A DNA stretch of 60,764 nt. Origin: Ignavibacteriaceae bacterium. Lineage in GTDB: Bacteria > Bacteroidota > Ignavibacteria > Ignavibacteriales > Ignavibacteriaceae. Location: positions 1 to 60,764 of the forward strand of contig JALNWB010000002.1 in the NCBI GenBank assembly GCA_023231105.1, in the 5' to 3' direction. This document shows, one piece after another, positions 18,101 to 26,418 of the stretch. The notes below the pieces were generated by a model. That model had not been told where the DNA came from. It did not search any database and was given only the letters and a program-made list of their open reading frames with translations. The position numbers and the translations under genes are program-made. The first letter of the stretch is position 1. Each line of letters starts with the position of its first letter.

Positions 18101-21100
18101 TACTTTGATCCTCATCCCCATGAATAAATAATTTCATCTGGGTGTAATTGAAAACATCAAGCGGGCGGAATAAATATTTTACCGCTTCGCGGGACTGTCC
18201 GAGCTTCATATCATTAATCGTTAAATTCAATGACTGCTCATTTCTGAAAATTTCTTCGTCCGGGCGGCTGCGATCTCTTTCTCTCTGCACACCGGGGGGG
18301 CTTTTATAATCCGGATTATCTTCGATATTCACAACTGAGATAGCCATAATGCTGTCTTTTAAATCTTTTTTCTGCCATTGGTTCCCGACAAGATTAAATT
18401 CAGCCATCCTAAAATGAACCATATTAGTTGCGTTGGTTACGAACAAACGAAGATATTCAACAACGGAAAAACTTGGGTTACCATAAGCTAATAACGTGTC
18501 CTTTAAAGGAATCCGGTATAAATACCAGCCATTTGTTCCTCCGCCGGCAATAAAACGATTTTTTTCTTTATCAGTTGTAAGTGGAATTTCATATCTGTAA
18601 TAGCTATTTAATTTATCACAAAGTCCATTATGATTAAGATCTTCTGTATCAGGAAATCTTCCAACATCCGTTAATGCAGCATTCCCCTCCGTTCCATTAA
18701 TATTAAAATACGTGTACATTGTTCTTGTTCCGGTATTGGAGAAGCTAAAATCATCATGGCTAGGATCGGGGTCAGTAGAATTAAATTTCGCTTGTTCTTG
18801 TGCATTAGTAAGTCCATCCATCCCGGTATCTTCACCGTTGTCAATGAGGTCATTTCCATTTTTATCTTCGGTATTGGGTACTGTACTCTCATCCGGGATA
18901 ACATCTTCACTTATTTTTCCAAGATCGATATAAATTTTAGCGTTGGTTGAAGCAGAATCCGGCTGCGCCCAAAATTCTAAAAATTCAATATTTTCATCAA
19001 CAAGATTGTTAGCGGTTGAAGAAAGAAGTTTCATCATTCCGCCCCAAGTCTGTGATTTATTTACTGAAGAAATATTCCGGGAATAATTATATGTGCCTGG
19101 CGTATCGGGAATATAAACATAATCGAGAACCGTAACTTGTTCATCGCCACGGGCAACTTTCTTTTCGGGCCAAATTTGTTTTACTAAAACATCGGATGGC
19201 AAAACGTTATACCAAAAACTTTTCCCTTTGTAGGTCATAGTAACAGAATCATTTGGAGTAGATAATTGTGTAATCGCTTTTAATTCGTTCGGGATGCTTA
19301 AATCTTTCCATGAAGTATAAGAAACTCCGACAGGAATAATTCTTTTTGAACCTTCAAAATCATCAATATATGCAATGCTTTTTCCTTCATCCGAAGAAAT
19401 AGTACTTTTCTTTGTATTTGGGTCTGGATTCATGTAAGCAAATTCGCCGCTCAAACTTATTGAGGACATTTCCCGTGTTGAAAATACTTTATCAAGCGCT
19501 TTTGTAAGAAAAGGTAAATCTGCCGAAGTGCTGAAATCAACTCCGTAAATTGAATTACTTAACGGTTCCTCCCCGATTCTAACTTTATCGCTTAACGTTT
19601 GTTGTGATAAGGTTAAAGCAGAAAATCCGAGCTTAGTTCTTTTTGAAAAATCTATTTGTCCGCGTACGCCAAAAAGTGTTTTAGAGGCAAGCTGGAATAA
19701 ATCATTTTCTTCATAAGTAATTTTTAAGTTGGCGCCGGGAATAAGTGCCGCATCATTTCTTATGGTTAATTGCCCCATGCTGTAATCCATATAATAATCA
19801 ATGCCTGCCGTTAAGTCTCTTCCGTTAAGGCTAACTTTTACGGAATTTTCAACAAGCGTATAACCAAGCTGATAAACCGCGGAGGCTTCTCCCGAATAAG
19901 TTCCGGTCATAATAAATTTATCTTTAATATTATTTTGTCGTGCAAAAGTTACCGTTTCATCATATACACTTAAATATTTTAAGGAGTCGGCGTTCGGAAG
20001 TAACGCCGGCATGTTTCTTCCAAACGGTTGAAGGGTAGGGAAAATAATTTCGCCCGTTTCAGTAATGATCGTGTACGCGGGTTTATAATCAAATAGACCG
20101 TCAGGCTGCCCTACTCCGTCTTGACCAACAAGATCAAGTCCAAATGCGTTTAAGAGACGAACATTATCCAATATTGATTGAGGTTCCTGCCCTTCAACAG
20201 TATATTTAATATCGAAAACAAAACCTTCTTTCTTTATATTTCTTCCACCAATAGGATAAATATTTTTAAGGAGTAAATTCCATGCTTTTGTATTTTCGGG
20301 TAAAAGGTTTTGTGGTTTCACCAATTTAAGCACAAGCCGTTGAGTAGTGTCGCTTGCAGTCTGGTCATAGTATTCACCGTAAAAAATATCATCGTCTCCG
20401 CTCGTCGTCGCTCCTTCGCGATGATATGCAACCGCTATAATATCATTATCTTGAATTTGCGACTTAAAAGTAATTTGACCGGTATATTTATTAATAATAT
20501 AATCGATTTCCGGTGATAAAAGAATAAATCGGCCTTGAGCAATTTCTCCTTTTTTTACCGATGAATTTCTAATCTCATTTGAATAAACTTCATTTCCCTT
20601 TCGTGGTTCTAAATCAATTAATGCAGTTGCGTTTCTTTCTGTGGGATTGCTAATTGTTTGATTAATTGATTTCCATACCTCAATTTTTTTGATGACATAT
20701 TGAGAGTTGATTATCGGTGTAGCATTTCCATAATATTTATTAAACAAGTTTAAATCAGTTTTATTGGTTGTATCTGCATAAACCGAATCAATGAAATAGT
20801 GATTGCGGGAATAGTCATAAGCATGAATAGTAAACTCTTGCGTTGTTGAACCGCCGGAAACCGTCTTCTCTTTTATTTCCCCTTTTTTCTGGCTCGCAAG
20901 CGTTGTAAGCGTAAGAGGACCCATTTTAAAAGTTGCTTTAATTCCAAACAACGCTTCACTGCCGCCGACAAGCGGAGAGGTCTGCAATGAAACGTTTCCG
21001 GCTTCAACGCTCTGAACTATTTCATCTTCGTAACCGGTATATTTTATTTTTAATTGATTTTCATATTCAAAGGTTCGTTCGGTATTCCAATCGGCGCTGA

Positions 21101-22028
21101 TAGCAAGCTTATCGCCAATTGTTCCGTTTACATTGATCTGCACGGTTTGTTTAAAATCGGGTTCGTTTCTTGTATTGCCCAAACGTGAAGCGGTAATTCC
21201 TTCGGTGGTTTCATTGCGCCAGGCTCCGTGAATATCAACTGCACCGCCGATGCGCAGACTAATTTTCGGCGGACCAAAAATACTAAGCACACCAACGCTC
21301 GGCAGAGGAATTTCAAAATCGGTGATATCTCTTATTAAATCACCAAGCCCTCTTTTTGCATCTTTCAGTTCGTACTTATAAGCAAGTTCATCCCATATTT
21401 CTTCCTGCCGCGTTTTTAAACGTAACTCAATATATTCTTGTAACGGAATTCTTAAAATTATTTTTGTTACCTGGTCGCCTACTTTCTCTTTAATTTCTAC
21501 AAATTCTCCGGTCGAATCAATTTCAACAACACGCCGTTTAATTGCCGTGGAAGGCTGCGCAAATAATTTTGTTGCTTTGCGGTTATATAAAGAGAGAGTA
21601 GGACTATCTTTTCTTTTATACTTGAACTGCTCAATTCTTGCAGTGGAATCACGACGGAGTGAATCGAGTCTGATGGAATCTTGTCTTGTAAGTTCTGTTT
21701 TAAGCGCAAGAGTATCTTTCCCGGAAGTTTTTTTCAGGTTTACAAGTGAATCGGTTTTAAGTGAATCCGTAACTTTTTTAGTATCGTTAGAATCGATTAA
21801 GGCATTTGTAAAAGGGATGGAAAAATCTTTTTGCGGATTTAAATTCTCCTTCGGGACTAAATCTTCCAATTGGTAATTCTGTCCTTTTCCGTTTGCATAA
21901 GATGAACTCTCCTTTTCAATTTGAAAAGAAGCATCAAACCACAGCAAAGAATTAACCTTTGAAGATTGGTTATCGGAAGAACCCATAAAAAGATAAAACA
22001 AAAAGATAACCGCACAACCGGCGGTCAC
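15186..22028 (-). CDS. sprA: SprA, type IX secretion outer-membrane translocon
   Basis: The 2280-residue protein is the size expected for SprA, the giant barrel that conducts type IX cargo across the outer membrane. An N-terminal hydrophobic segment is followed by a linker rich in Ser, Lys and Asp, then repeated SprA blocks and a long run of alternating strands with many aromatic ends. The DNTEDKNGNDLIDNGEDTG area (about 1045-1060) is a calcium-binding-like Asp/Asn-rich loop. The only standard start is GTG at 22028, with no Shine-Dalgarno. The frame stays open for 14 more codons to an ATT at 22070 that has AAAGG upstream and would add basic residues typical of a signal peptide. dedA follows. 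Confidence 0.93.
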   Translation of the reverse strand: MTAGCAVIFLFYLFMGSSDNQSSKVNSLLWFDASFQIEKESSSYANGKGQNYQLEDLVPKENLNPQKDFSIPFTNALIDSNDTKKVTDSLKTDSLVNLKKTSGKDTLALKTELTRQDSIRLDSLRRDSTARIEQFKYKRKDSPTLSLYNRKATKLFAQPSTAIKRRVVEIDSTGEFVEIKEKVGDQVTKIILRIPLQEYIELRLKTRQEEIWDELAYKYELKDAKRGLGDLIRDITDFEIPLPSVGVLSIFGPPKISLRIGGAVDIHGAWRNETTEGITASRLGNTRNEPDFKQTVQINVNGTIGDKLAISADWNTERTFEYENQLKIKYTGYEDEIVQSVEAGNVSLQTSPLVGGSEALFGIKATFKMGPLTLTTLASQKKGEIKEKTVSGGSTTQEFTIHAYDYSRNHYFIDSVYADTTNKTDLNLFNKYYGNATPIINSQYVIKKIEVWKSINQTISNPTERNATALIDLEPRKGNEVYSNEIRNSSVKKGEIAQGRFILLSPEIDYIINKYTGQITFKSQIQDNDIIAVAYHREGATTSGDDDIFYGEYYDQTASDTTQRLVLKLVKPQNLLPENTKAWNLLLKNIYPIGGRNIKKEGFVFDIKYTVEGQEPQSILDNVRLLNAFGLDLVGQDGVGQPDGLFDYKPAYTIITETGEIIFPTLQPFGRNMPALLPNADSLKYLSVYDETVTFARQNNIKDKFIMTGTYSGEASAVYQLGYTLVENSVKVSLNGRDLTAGIDYYMDYSMGQLTIRNDAALIPGANLKITYEENDLFQLASKTLFGVRGQIDFSKRTKLGFSALTLSQQTLSDKVRIGEEPLSNSIYGVDFSTSADLPFLTKALDKVFSTREMSSISLSGEFAYMNPDPNTKKSTISSDEGKSIAYIDDFEGSKRIIPVGVSYTSWKDLSIPNELKAITQLSTPNDSVTMTYKGKSFWYNVLPSDVLVKQIWPEKKVARGDEQVTVLDYVYIPDTPGTYNYSRNISSVNKSQTWGGMMKLLSSTANNLVDENIEFLEFWAQPDSASTNAKIYIDLGKISEDVIPDESTVPNTEDKNGNDLIDNGEDTGMDGLTNAQEQAKFNSTDPDPSHDDFSFSNTGTRTMYTYFNINGTEGNAALTDVGRFPDTEDLNHNGLCDKLNSYYRYEIPLTTDKEKNRFIAGGGTNGWYLYRIPLKDTLLAYGNPSFSVVEYLRLFVTNATNMVHFRMAEFNLVGNQWQKKDLKDSIMAISVVNIEDNPDYKSPPGVQRERDRSRPDEEIFRNEQSLNLTINDMKLGQSREAVKYLFRPLDVFNYTQMKLFIHGDEDQSTNTNSVSYVGANGSNSEIYFRFGADTNNFYAYRQPITPGWNEVSILFKELTALKDVRDTTEITTEFSQQVPGFNDHYYVVKGNPSLTAIKFLSVVIVNKSTGSISGDVWVNELRVIGADDTPGWAYSFATSLKLADLMNINFNMSQTDPYFHRLNDRFGSRVDSKSWSLSTDVNVLKFLPFDMPGSNLKVTYSRTEALGKPLYFPGTDIKVEETVKKSKTKTADEIRSESQSFSSSDSWNISNIKLNIPSNYWLIRDTWNSITLNFNYNKSFSRNPTTLSSSSWIWNASANYAVQISSDYYFYPSNIPVLGTVFALLGDYRNAKIYYTPQSFSWNFSARRNRNTNTTRAQRNSDAKTIISRDFTSSRGFNYGWKLTDNAFWNIGTSYNVDVASTLSYLETDAYNNQRTEREIWKDIFGGVLFGKDYSYKQTFDLKTSPRLPSFWDLKNYFTLTAGYGVTYQWDNDFRQEELGRRVGFSNRISLGFSLKLKSLAAPLFEEESKNQQSSTQGTPSRNRDFDTGSPEENKLQTQNLAVKDSMTQSATKDTVLQKPTAISNAILFLKTLTKTVLFDYESITVNFSNDNTASSNGIRAKGTGFKNFWGVSYKEDEGPSRLFMFGLKNDAGPRALTGNLTDNYSQRNSVDLKTSRPLWEGARIDLNWKVGWSVNKSSTFNNKDGIIIGNKLINSTGTLDRTFFSLPPTFFLSMFKSGIKRVNELYNPKSLNKSENLSQAFMQGFESLPLLSKFGFLKNIAKYVPRPNWRITWDGLEKFSIFKSFAKKVSLDHAYGANYTEGWRIDSDGKQATTSQKISYGFSPLIGLNLTLNSFWDGNFSGNVKYSTRSNYDLGVTTQKITETFSREIGVSVNYSKSGFEVPLFGIALKNDIEFSFSYSNTKNSTVFFDMNQFTEEGTPQDGTTRTSLEPRVKYVISSRVTLSVFYKRSSISPEGAARITASTINEAGLDVRISITQ

Positions 22029-22402
22029 TTGAAGTAATAGTTCAAATAGATGTAGAGCAATACGTTTAATAGGAAAACCTTTGAGCTATGAAAGTTCTGT
22101 TAAAGAGTAAAATATATTTCGATAATTCCTCTCAATTTTGTTTTGAAATATAAAGAATTCAGCGTAAAGCAAAAACAATCTTTTTACTATTTGAAATTAA
22201 AAGAAACCTTTTGAATAAATTAAGGTAAAATTTTAGCACTGTCACAATAAATAATAAAGATGAGATAATTTCCAATTCATAAACCAGCAAGCCGGAACTA
22301 AAAAATTTTATTCTGTAAAGACGTTACGCGCAACGTCTCTACTATTAATCTGAAAATATTCTTGCCATTTTGCGCAGAATATTTTTGCTAACTATCTAAT
22401 TA
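22029..22402. other. Intergenic region upstream of sprA
   Basis: These 374 bases contain the sprA promoter region, a possible 42-base 5' extension of sprA (to 22070), and one inverted repeat. No other gene is seen. Confidence 0.5.
22319..22338. repeat. Short inverted repeat (REP-like)
   Basis: AGACGTT and AACGTCT flank a 6-base loop (ACGCGC). It lies downstream of the phosphoesterase gene and could act as its transcript end or be a dispersed palindromic repeat. Confidence 0.5.
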
Positions 22403-23095
22403 TCACGCAATGTCCGACAATTCGGTTTCAACAGAAATAATATCAACTACTTCACCTTCTTCAACAATAACTGCGCTTAAACGATTTCCCGTATAAACGG
22501 ATGTATCAATATAAACTGCATTAGAGATATCGTTATAAGTAACTTTTGTATGACGAGTATGTCCGACAATCTGCAATTTTCCCAAATTTAAAAGTGGATT
22601 TCTATTCCAAACAATTCCGGTTGTTTCATTAAGATGCCGTAAGCAAAACTGTTGGAGAAATTCATCGCTAATTGGTCTATACTCTCTAAACTCTTTTGCA
22701 AAAACATTTGCAATACCTGCGTGCGAAATAAAACAATCCTCAAAATTTAAAAACAACGGGGCTATATCGATATAATCTAAATGTTTACTTAAATAGTTCG
22801 GATGCTTACTATATGCAGAAATAGTTTTTTCGTTCCCGTTGTAGTTCCATGATTGAACAATCGGATGAAGAGGTCTGGTATATGAATACAAAAACATTAA
22901 ATCATGATTTCCTTTGGTGAATTGAATTCCTTCATCCAGTATCAATTCAAAAACTTCAATAGGACTATTACCGCGGTCAACCAAATCTCCCGTCGCGTAC
23001 ATCATAATATCGAAATATTGTTTACGGACTTCTCTGATTAATTTGCGAAGCGTTAAATAACAACCGTGGATATCACCTATAACAGCAATCATCAA
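22403..23095 (-). CDS. Calcineurin-like metallophosphoesterase (Ser/Thr phosphatase or Ap4A hydrolase type)
   Basis: The 230-residue protein shows the PPP-family metal motifs GDIHG (7-11), GDLVDRG (about 42-48) and KGNHD (about 77-81), with later GH and H residues (ISHAGIA, VGHTRH). This pattern is shared by small Ser/Thr protein phosphatases, PrpE and symmetric Ap4A hydrolases, so the substrate is open. It starts 3 bases after the CoA-transferase stop and is the last gene of a three-gene operon. Confidence 0.85.
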   Translation of the reverse strand: MMIAVIGDIHGCYLTLRKLIREVRKQYFDIMMYATGDLVDRGNSPIEVFELILDEGIQFTKGNHDLMFLYSYTRPLHPIVQSWNYNGNEKTISAYSKHPNYLSKHLDYIDIAPLFLNFEDCFISHAGIANVFAKEFREYRPISDEFLQQFCLRHLNETTGIVWNRNPLLNLGKLQIVGHTRHTKVTYNDISNAVYIDTSVYTGNRLSAVIVEEGEVVDIISVETELSDIA

Positions 23096-23098
23096 TAC

Positions 23099-24448
23099 CT
23101 AAATGTAGTTATTTTTTTTAGCAAATTCCGTCAGTTCACTTCTAAATTTAGGATGCGCAATACCGATAAGTGCATTAGTACGCTCGCGGATTGATTTTCC
23201 GTGAAGTTGCACAACACCATATTCAGTAACTACATAATGAACATCAGCACGATTAGTAACAACGCCGGCTCCTGATTTAAGAACAGAGACAATTCTTGAA
23301 ATGGAAAAATCTTTTGTTGTTGAAGGAAGCGCTATAATCGGTTTTCCTCCTTTTGAACGGGCGGCTCCGCGAATAAAATCCACTTGCCCGCCAAACCCGC
23401 TGTAGATTTTTGTTCCGATAGAATCCGAACAAACTTGTCCGGTTAAATCAACTTCAATTGCAGAATTGATTGCCACCATTTTAGCGTTTTGCGAAATGAT
23501 AAAAGGATCATTCACATATTCTTGCGGATGAAATTCTATCATCGGGTTGTTGTGAATGAAATTATACAAGCGTTGAGAACCAAGCACAAAACCGGCAATC
23601 ATTTTCCCCTGATGAAGCGTTTTTTTTGAATTCGTTATTATCCCCTTTTCAACTAAATCAACTATTCCATCGGCAAACATTTCCGTATGAATGCCTAAAT
23701 CTTTTTTCGTCTCTAAAAATTTTAAAACATTATCCGGGATTACACCAATTCCTAATTGCAGCGTTGAACCGTCATCAATTAAATTGGCGATGTTCGCCCC
23801 AATCTTCGAGTAAATATCTTGCCACTCCGGAGAAAGGTTTCGTTCTGATTGTGGAAGTTCAGGAATCGGCTCATCCATTTCAAGAACATATTTTATTTTG
23901 CTGATATGAATAAAGCTGTCGCCTAACACACGCGGCATTTGTTTGTTCACTTGTGCTATAATAATCTCTGCTTTTTCTGCTGGAGATTTTGTAATCCCAA
24001 CTTCAACACCGTATGAACAAAATCCATGTTCATCCGGAGGGGAAATATGGATTAACGCAACATTGGGTTTGATAATTCCTGTCGAAAATAAAAGAGGAAC
24101 CTCGTATAGATAAACCGGGATAAAATCAGCATCTCCTCTGGCAAAGGATTTTCTTGCTTCAGCGCCCATAAAGGTTGCATAGTGTCGAAAATGTTTTTCC
24201 ATTCCGGGTTCAAAATAAGGAAGCTTTCCAACCGACAACGCATGAAAGAGTTTTACATTTTCAAGTTCGTCTTTCCTGGCAACCATCGCATCAATTAATT
24301 TAAAAGGCATTGCGCAGTTGGAATGAACGACCACGTTATCATTTGATTTGATTACTGATACCGCTTCTTCTGCGGTAACTAATTTTTGAGAATAATTTTT
24401 TAGAATACTCGAAGCATACGTCGGTTTAGCAGCTGCATCGGTCATCAT
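23099..24448 (-). CDS. 4-hydroxybutyrate/acetate-type CoA-transferase
   Basis: This 449-residue protein belongs to the acetyl-CoA hydrolase/transferase family close to 4-hydroxybutyrate CoA-transferase. Support includes SPPDEHGFCSYG, GIGVIPDNVL, the HTEMFADG segment with the candidate catalytic Glu, and the GFGGQVDFIRGA motif near residue 355. Enzymes of this group move CoA between short acids and acetyl-CoA. With an alanine-dehydrogenase-like gene 15 bases upstream, a role in amino-acid or short-chain acid fermentation is plausible but unproven. Confidence 0.8.
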   Translation of the reverse strand: MMTDAAAKPTYASSILKNYSQKLVTAEEAVSVIKSNDNVVVHSNCAMPFKLIDAMVARKDELENVKLFHALSVGKLPYFEPGMEKHFRHYATFMGAEARKSFARGDADFIPVYLYEVPLLFSTGIIKPNVALIHISPPDEHGFCSYGVEVGITKSPAEKAEIIIAQVNKQMPRVLGDSFIHISKIKYVLEMDEPIPELPQSERNLSPEWQDIYSKIGANIANLIDDGSTLQLGIGVIPDNVLKFLETKKDLGIHTEMFADGIVDLVEKGIITNSKKTLHQGKMIAGFVLGSQRLYNFIHNNPMIEFHPQEYVNDPFIISQNAKMVAINSAIEVDLTGQVCSDSIGTKIYSGFGGQVDFIRGAARSKGGKPIIALPSTTKDFSISRIVSVLKSGAGVVTNRADVHYVVTEYGVVQLHGKSIRERTNALIGIAHPKFRSELTEFAKKNNYI

Positions 24449-24463
24449 AATTTCATCTTCATA

Positions 24464-25585
24464 TTAATTGGTTGAAAAAAAATGGATTCTTCGGAATTCA
24501 ACATTAAAGGTTTCGGCAATAATCTCGTTAGAACAAAATCCGTTGTACGTGCAAATTCCTTTAGATAATCCCGGGTCTTCAATTACCGCAGCGGAAAGCC
24601 CTTTATCTGCAATATCCAGGATATAATTTAACGAAGCGTTTGTTAAGCCGTAACTGGCTGTCCGCGCTACAAGCGCCGGCATATTCGGTACGCAATAATG
24701 AATAATATTGTGAACGGTAAAAACAGGATTGGAGATTGTTGTTGGTCTGCTGGTTTCCACACAGCCGCCCTGATCAATTGAAACATCTACGATCACAGCG
24801 CCTTCTTTCATCGTCTTTACCATTTCTTCTGTTACAAGATGAGGGGTTTTCTCTCCCTTCATCAACACTGCGCCGATAAGAACATCTGCAAATTTTACTC
24901 CGCGTGAAATAGTATATGGGTTAGCCATTACGGTAGTTATTTTTCGCTGGAAAGTTTCATCTATTTTCCGTAACCGGTTTAAATCTTTATCTAACACAAT
25001 CACCTGAGCGCCTCTTCCGAGAGCGGCTTTTGCTGCGCTGGTCCCAACAACTCCCGCGCCGATAATAACTACTGCGGCAGGTGAAACGCCGGTGATTCCT
25101 CCAAGTAAAACTCCTCTGCCGAAATTAGTTTTACTTTCCAATAATCCTTCAGCAACTTGAATTGAAACGGGACCCGCAATTTCACTCATCGAATGAAGTA
25201 CCGGCAAACCGGTATCACTTTCAATTAATTCGTATCCAATTGCCGTTACTTTTTTTTCAAGGAGATTTGAAAGTACTTTTTTTTCACTTACAACAAGTTG
25301 AAGAAATGAAAAGAGAATTTGATTCTCCTGAAGATATTCAGATTCCTCTTCACTTATTCGGGCAACTTTCACAACAAGTTCTGCACGTTGAAAAACTTCT
25401 TCGGTTGAATAAACAATTTTAGCACCGAGCGTTTTATATTCATCGTCTGAAAAATGGCTGTCTTCTCCGGCGCCTTTCTGTAAATAGACAGTATGCCCGG
25501 CTTTGATTAATGCATCCACACCTGCAGGCGCTAATGCAACCCGTTTTTCTTCAAACTTGCCTTCTTTTGGAATTCCGATTCTCAT
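24464..25585 (-). CDS. ald: Alanine dehydrogenase-like protein with altered substrate residues
   Basis: The 373-residue protein has the N-terminal MRIGIPKE and RVALAPAG of the Ald/PNT family (Arg15 kept), a Rossmann GAGVVGTSAA near 180 with VLDKD, and the late VDVSIDQGG motif with its Asp. Compared from memory with Mycobacterium tuberculosis Ald, the second substrate Lys (75) is Ala and the catalytic His96 is Gln (FSFLQLV instead of FTFLHLA). The fold and NAD binding look intact, but ordinary alanine deamination is in doubt. It is the first gene of the operon with the CoA-transferase and phosphoesterase. Confidence 0.75.
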   Translation of the reverse strand: MRIGIPKEGKFEEKRVALAPAGVDALIKAGHTVYLQKGAGEDSHFSDDEYKTLGAKIVYSTEEVFQRAELVVKVARISEEESEYLQENQILFSFLQLVVSEKKVLSNLLEKKVTAIGYELIESDTGLPVLHSMSEIAGPVSIQVAEGLLESKTNFGRGVLLGGITGVSPAAVVIIGAGVVGTSAAKAALGRGAQVIVLDKDLNRLRKIDETFQRKITTVMANPYTISRGVKFADVLIGAVLMKGEKTPHLVTEEMVKTMKEGAVIVDVSIDQGGCVETSRPTTISNPVFTVHNIIHYCVPNMPALVARTASYGLTNASLNYILDIADKGLSAAVIEDPGLSKGICTYNGFCSNEIIAETFNVEFRRIHFFSTN

Positions 25586-25634
25586 ATTATTTCTCTATGA
25601 TAATTAAACTTGTATTCTCATTCAGCAAATCATT

Positions 25635-25997
25635 TTATGTAATAACTTTAATGTTATCCCATTTTACGATTATCAAATTTGCTTTTTCTAAATGTTCAAT
25701 AATTTTTTGCCAATTTATTTCAAAAAAATGATGCAATTCTTTTAAAGTTGTATTCCCTAATTGTAGAAATATTACTTTTGGTTTTTCATCTGAAGAAATA
25801 CTTTTTTCATAAAAATCGGCGTCTTTCGTAATTATGACTTTATTATTTTTCAAAGCATAATTCCATATTTCTTTATCAGTAAAACATGGATCAACATCAA
25901 CTACATGAACAAAATCAGCGCAGTTAAAAAAGCTGAATCGCTTAGGTAAATTAACATCCACTAAAAATGAATATTTTTTAAGAGGCTTTAAGGGCAT
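25635..25997 (-). CDS. DUF5615 PIN-like toxin
   Basis: The 120-residue protein has the DUF5615 PIN-like pattern: FLVDVNLP near the start, VDVDPCFTDKEIW in the middle and VIITKDADF further on, with acidic residues that would hold the metal of an RNase. It overlaps the upstream DUF433 gene by 20 bases, the usual layout for this toxin-antitoxin family, with the antitoxin first. Activity is inferred. Confidence 0.85.
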   Translation of the reverse strand: MPLKPLKKYSFLVDVNLPKRFSFFNCADFVHVVDVDPCFTDKEIWNYALKNNKVIITKDADFYEKSISSDEKPKVIFLQLGNTTLKELHHFFEINWQKIIEHLEKANLIIVKWDNIKVIT

Positions 25998-26217
25998 AAG
26001 TAATTATACTCTTATCTGTAACTTTTTTTGCATATTCAAGGCACGCCTTAATGTCTTCAAGTTCCAATATAGGATAAGCGCTTAAAATATTTTCAACCGA
26101 TTCACCCGCAGCTAAATATTCAAGAATTGTAGTAACTGTAATCCTCATATTTCTAATAATCGGTTTCCCGTTGCAAATATTTGGGTCCAATGTTATTCTA
26201 TTAATTAGATTTTCCAT
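25978..26217 (-). CDS. DUF433 antitoxin
   Basis: This 79-residue protein matches DUF433: NRITLDPNICNGKPIIRN, RITVTTILEYLAAGES, then ILSAYPILELEDIKACLEYA. DUF433 proteins carry a small helix-turn-helix and pair with DUF5615 toxins, exactly as here. It probably neutralises the toxin and represses the pair. The genomic island character is weak; no mobile gene adjoins. Confidence 0.85.
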   Translation of the reverse strand: MENLINRITLDPNICNGKPIIRNMRITVTTILEYLAAGESVENILSAYPILELEDIKACLEYAKKVTDKSIITYALKAS

Positions 26218-26319
26218 TTTCTTAAACCTTTTTTAGAAATTTATCGAAATTAACACTGCGAAACAATTCTAAATGAATGAAAGCTCCACTTTCATTCATT
26301 TAAACTTAGCCAACCATCC

Positions 26320-26345
26320 CCCGTCCCGATAGCTATCGGGACGGG
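26320..26345. repeat. Perfect 26-bp palindrome
   Basis: A perfect 26-bp palindrome centred on AGCT (26331-26334), with CCCG/CGGG ends. It sits downstream of the acyl-CoA synthetase gene and may be a dispersed palindromic repeat or transcript end. Confidence 0.7.
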
Positions 26346-26357
26346 ATTTGATCTCAA

Positions 26358-26372
26358 TCCGCCGTCGGCGGA
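26358..26372. repeat. GC-rich hairpin TCCGCC-GTC-GGCGGA
   Basis: A 6-bp GC stem with a 3-base loop lies 12 bases from the larger palindrome. The local GC content is well above the surroundings, typical of REP-like elements. Confidence 0.6.
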
Positions 26373-26418
26373 AAGGATGTATCATCCATTCCCATAGTTC
26401 TTCATTCACGCAATGTCG

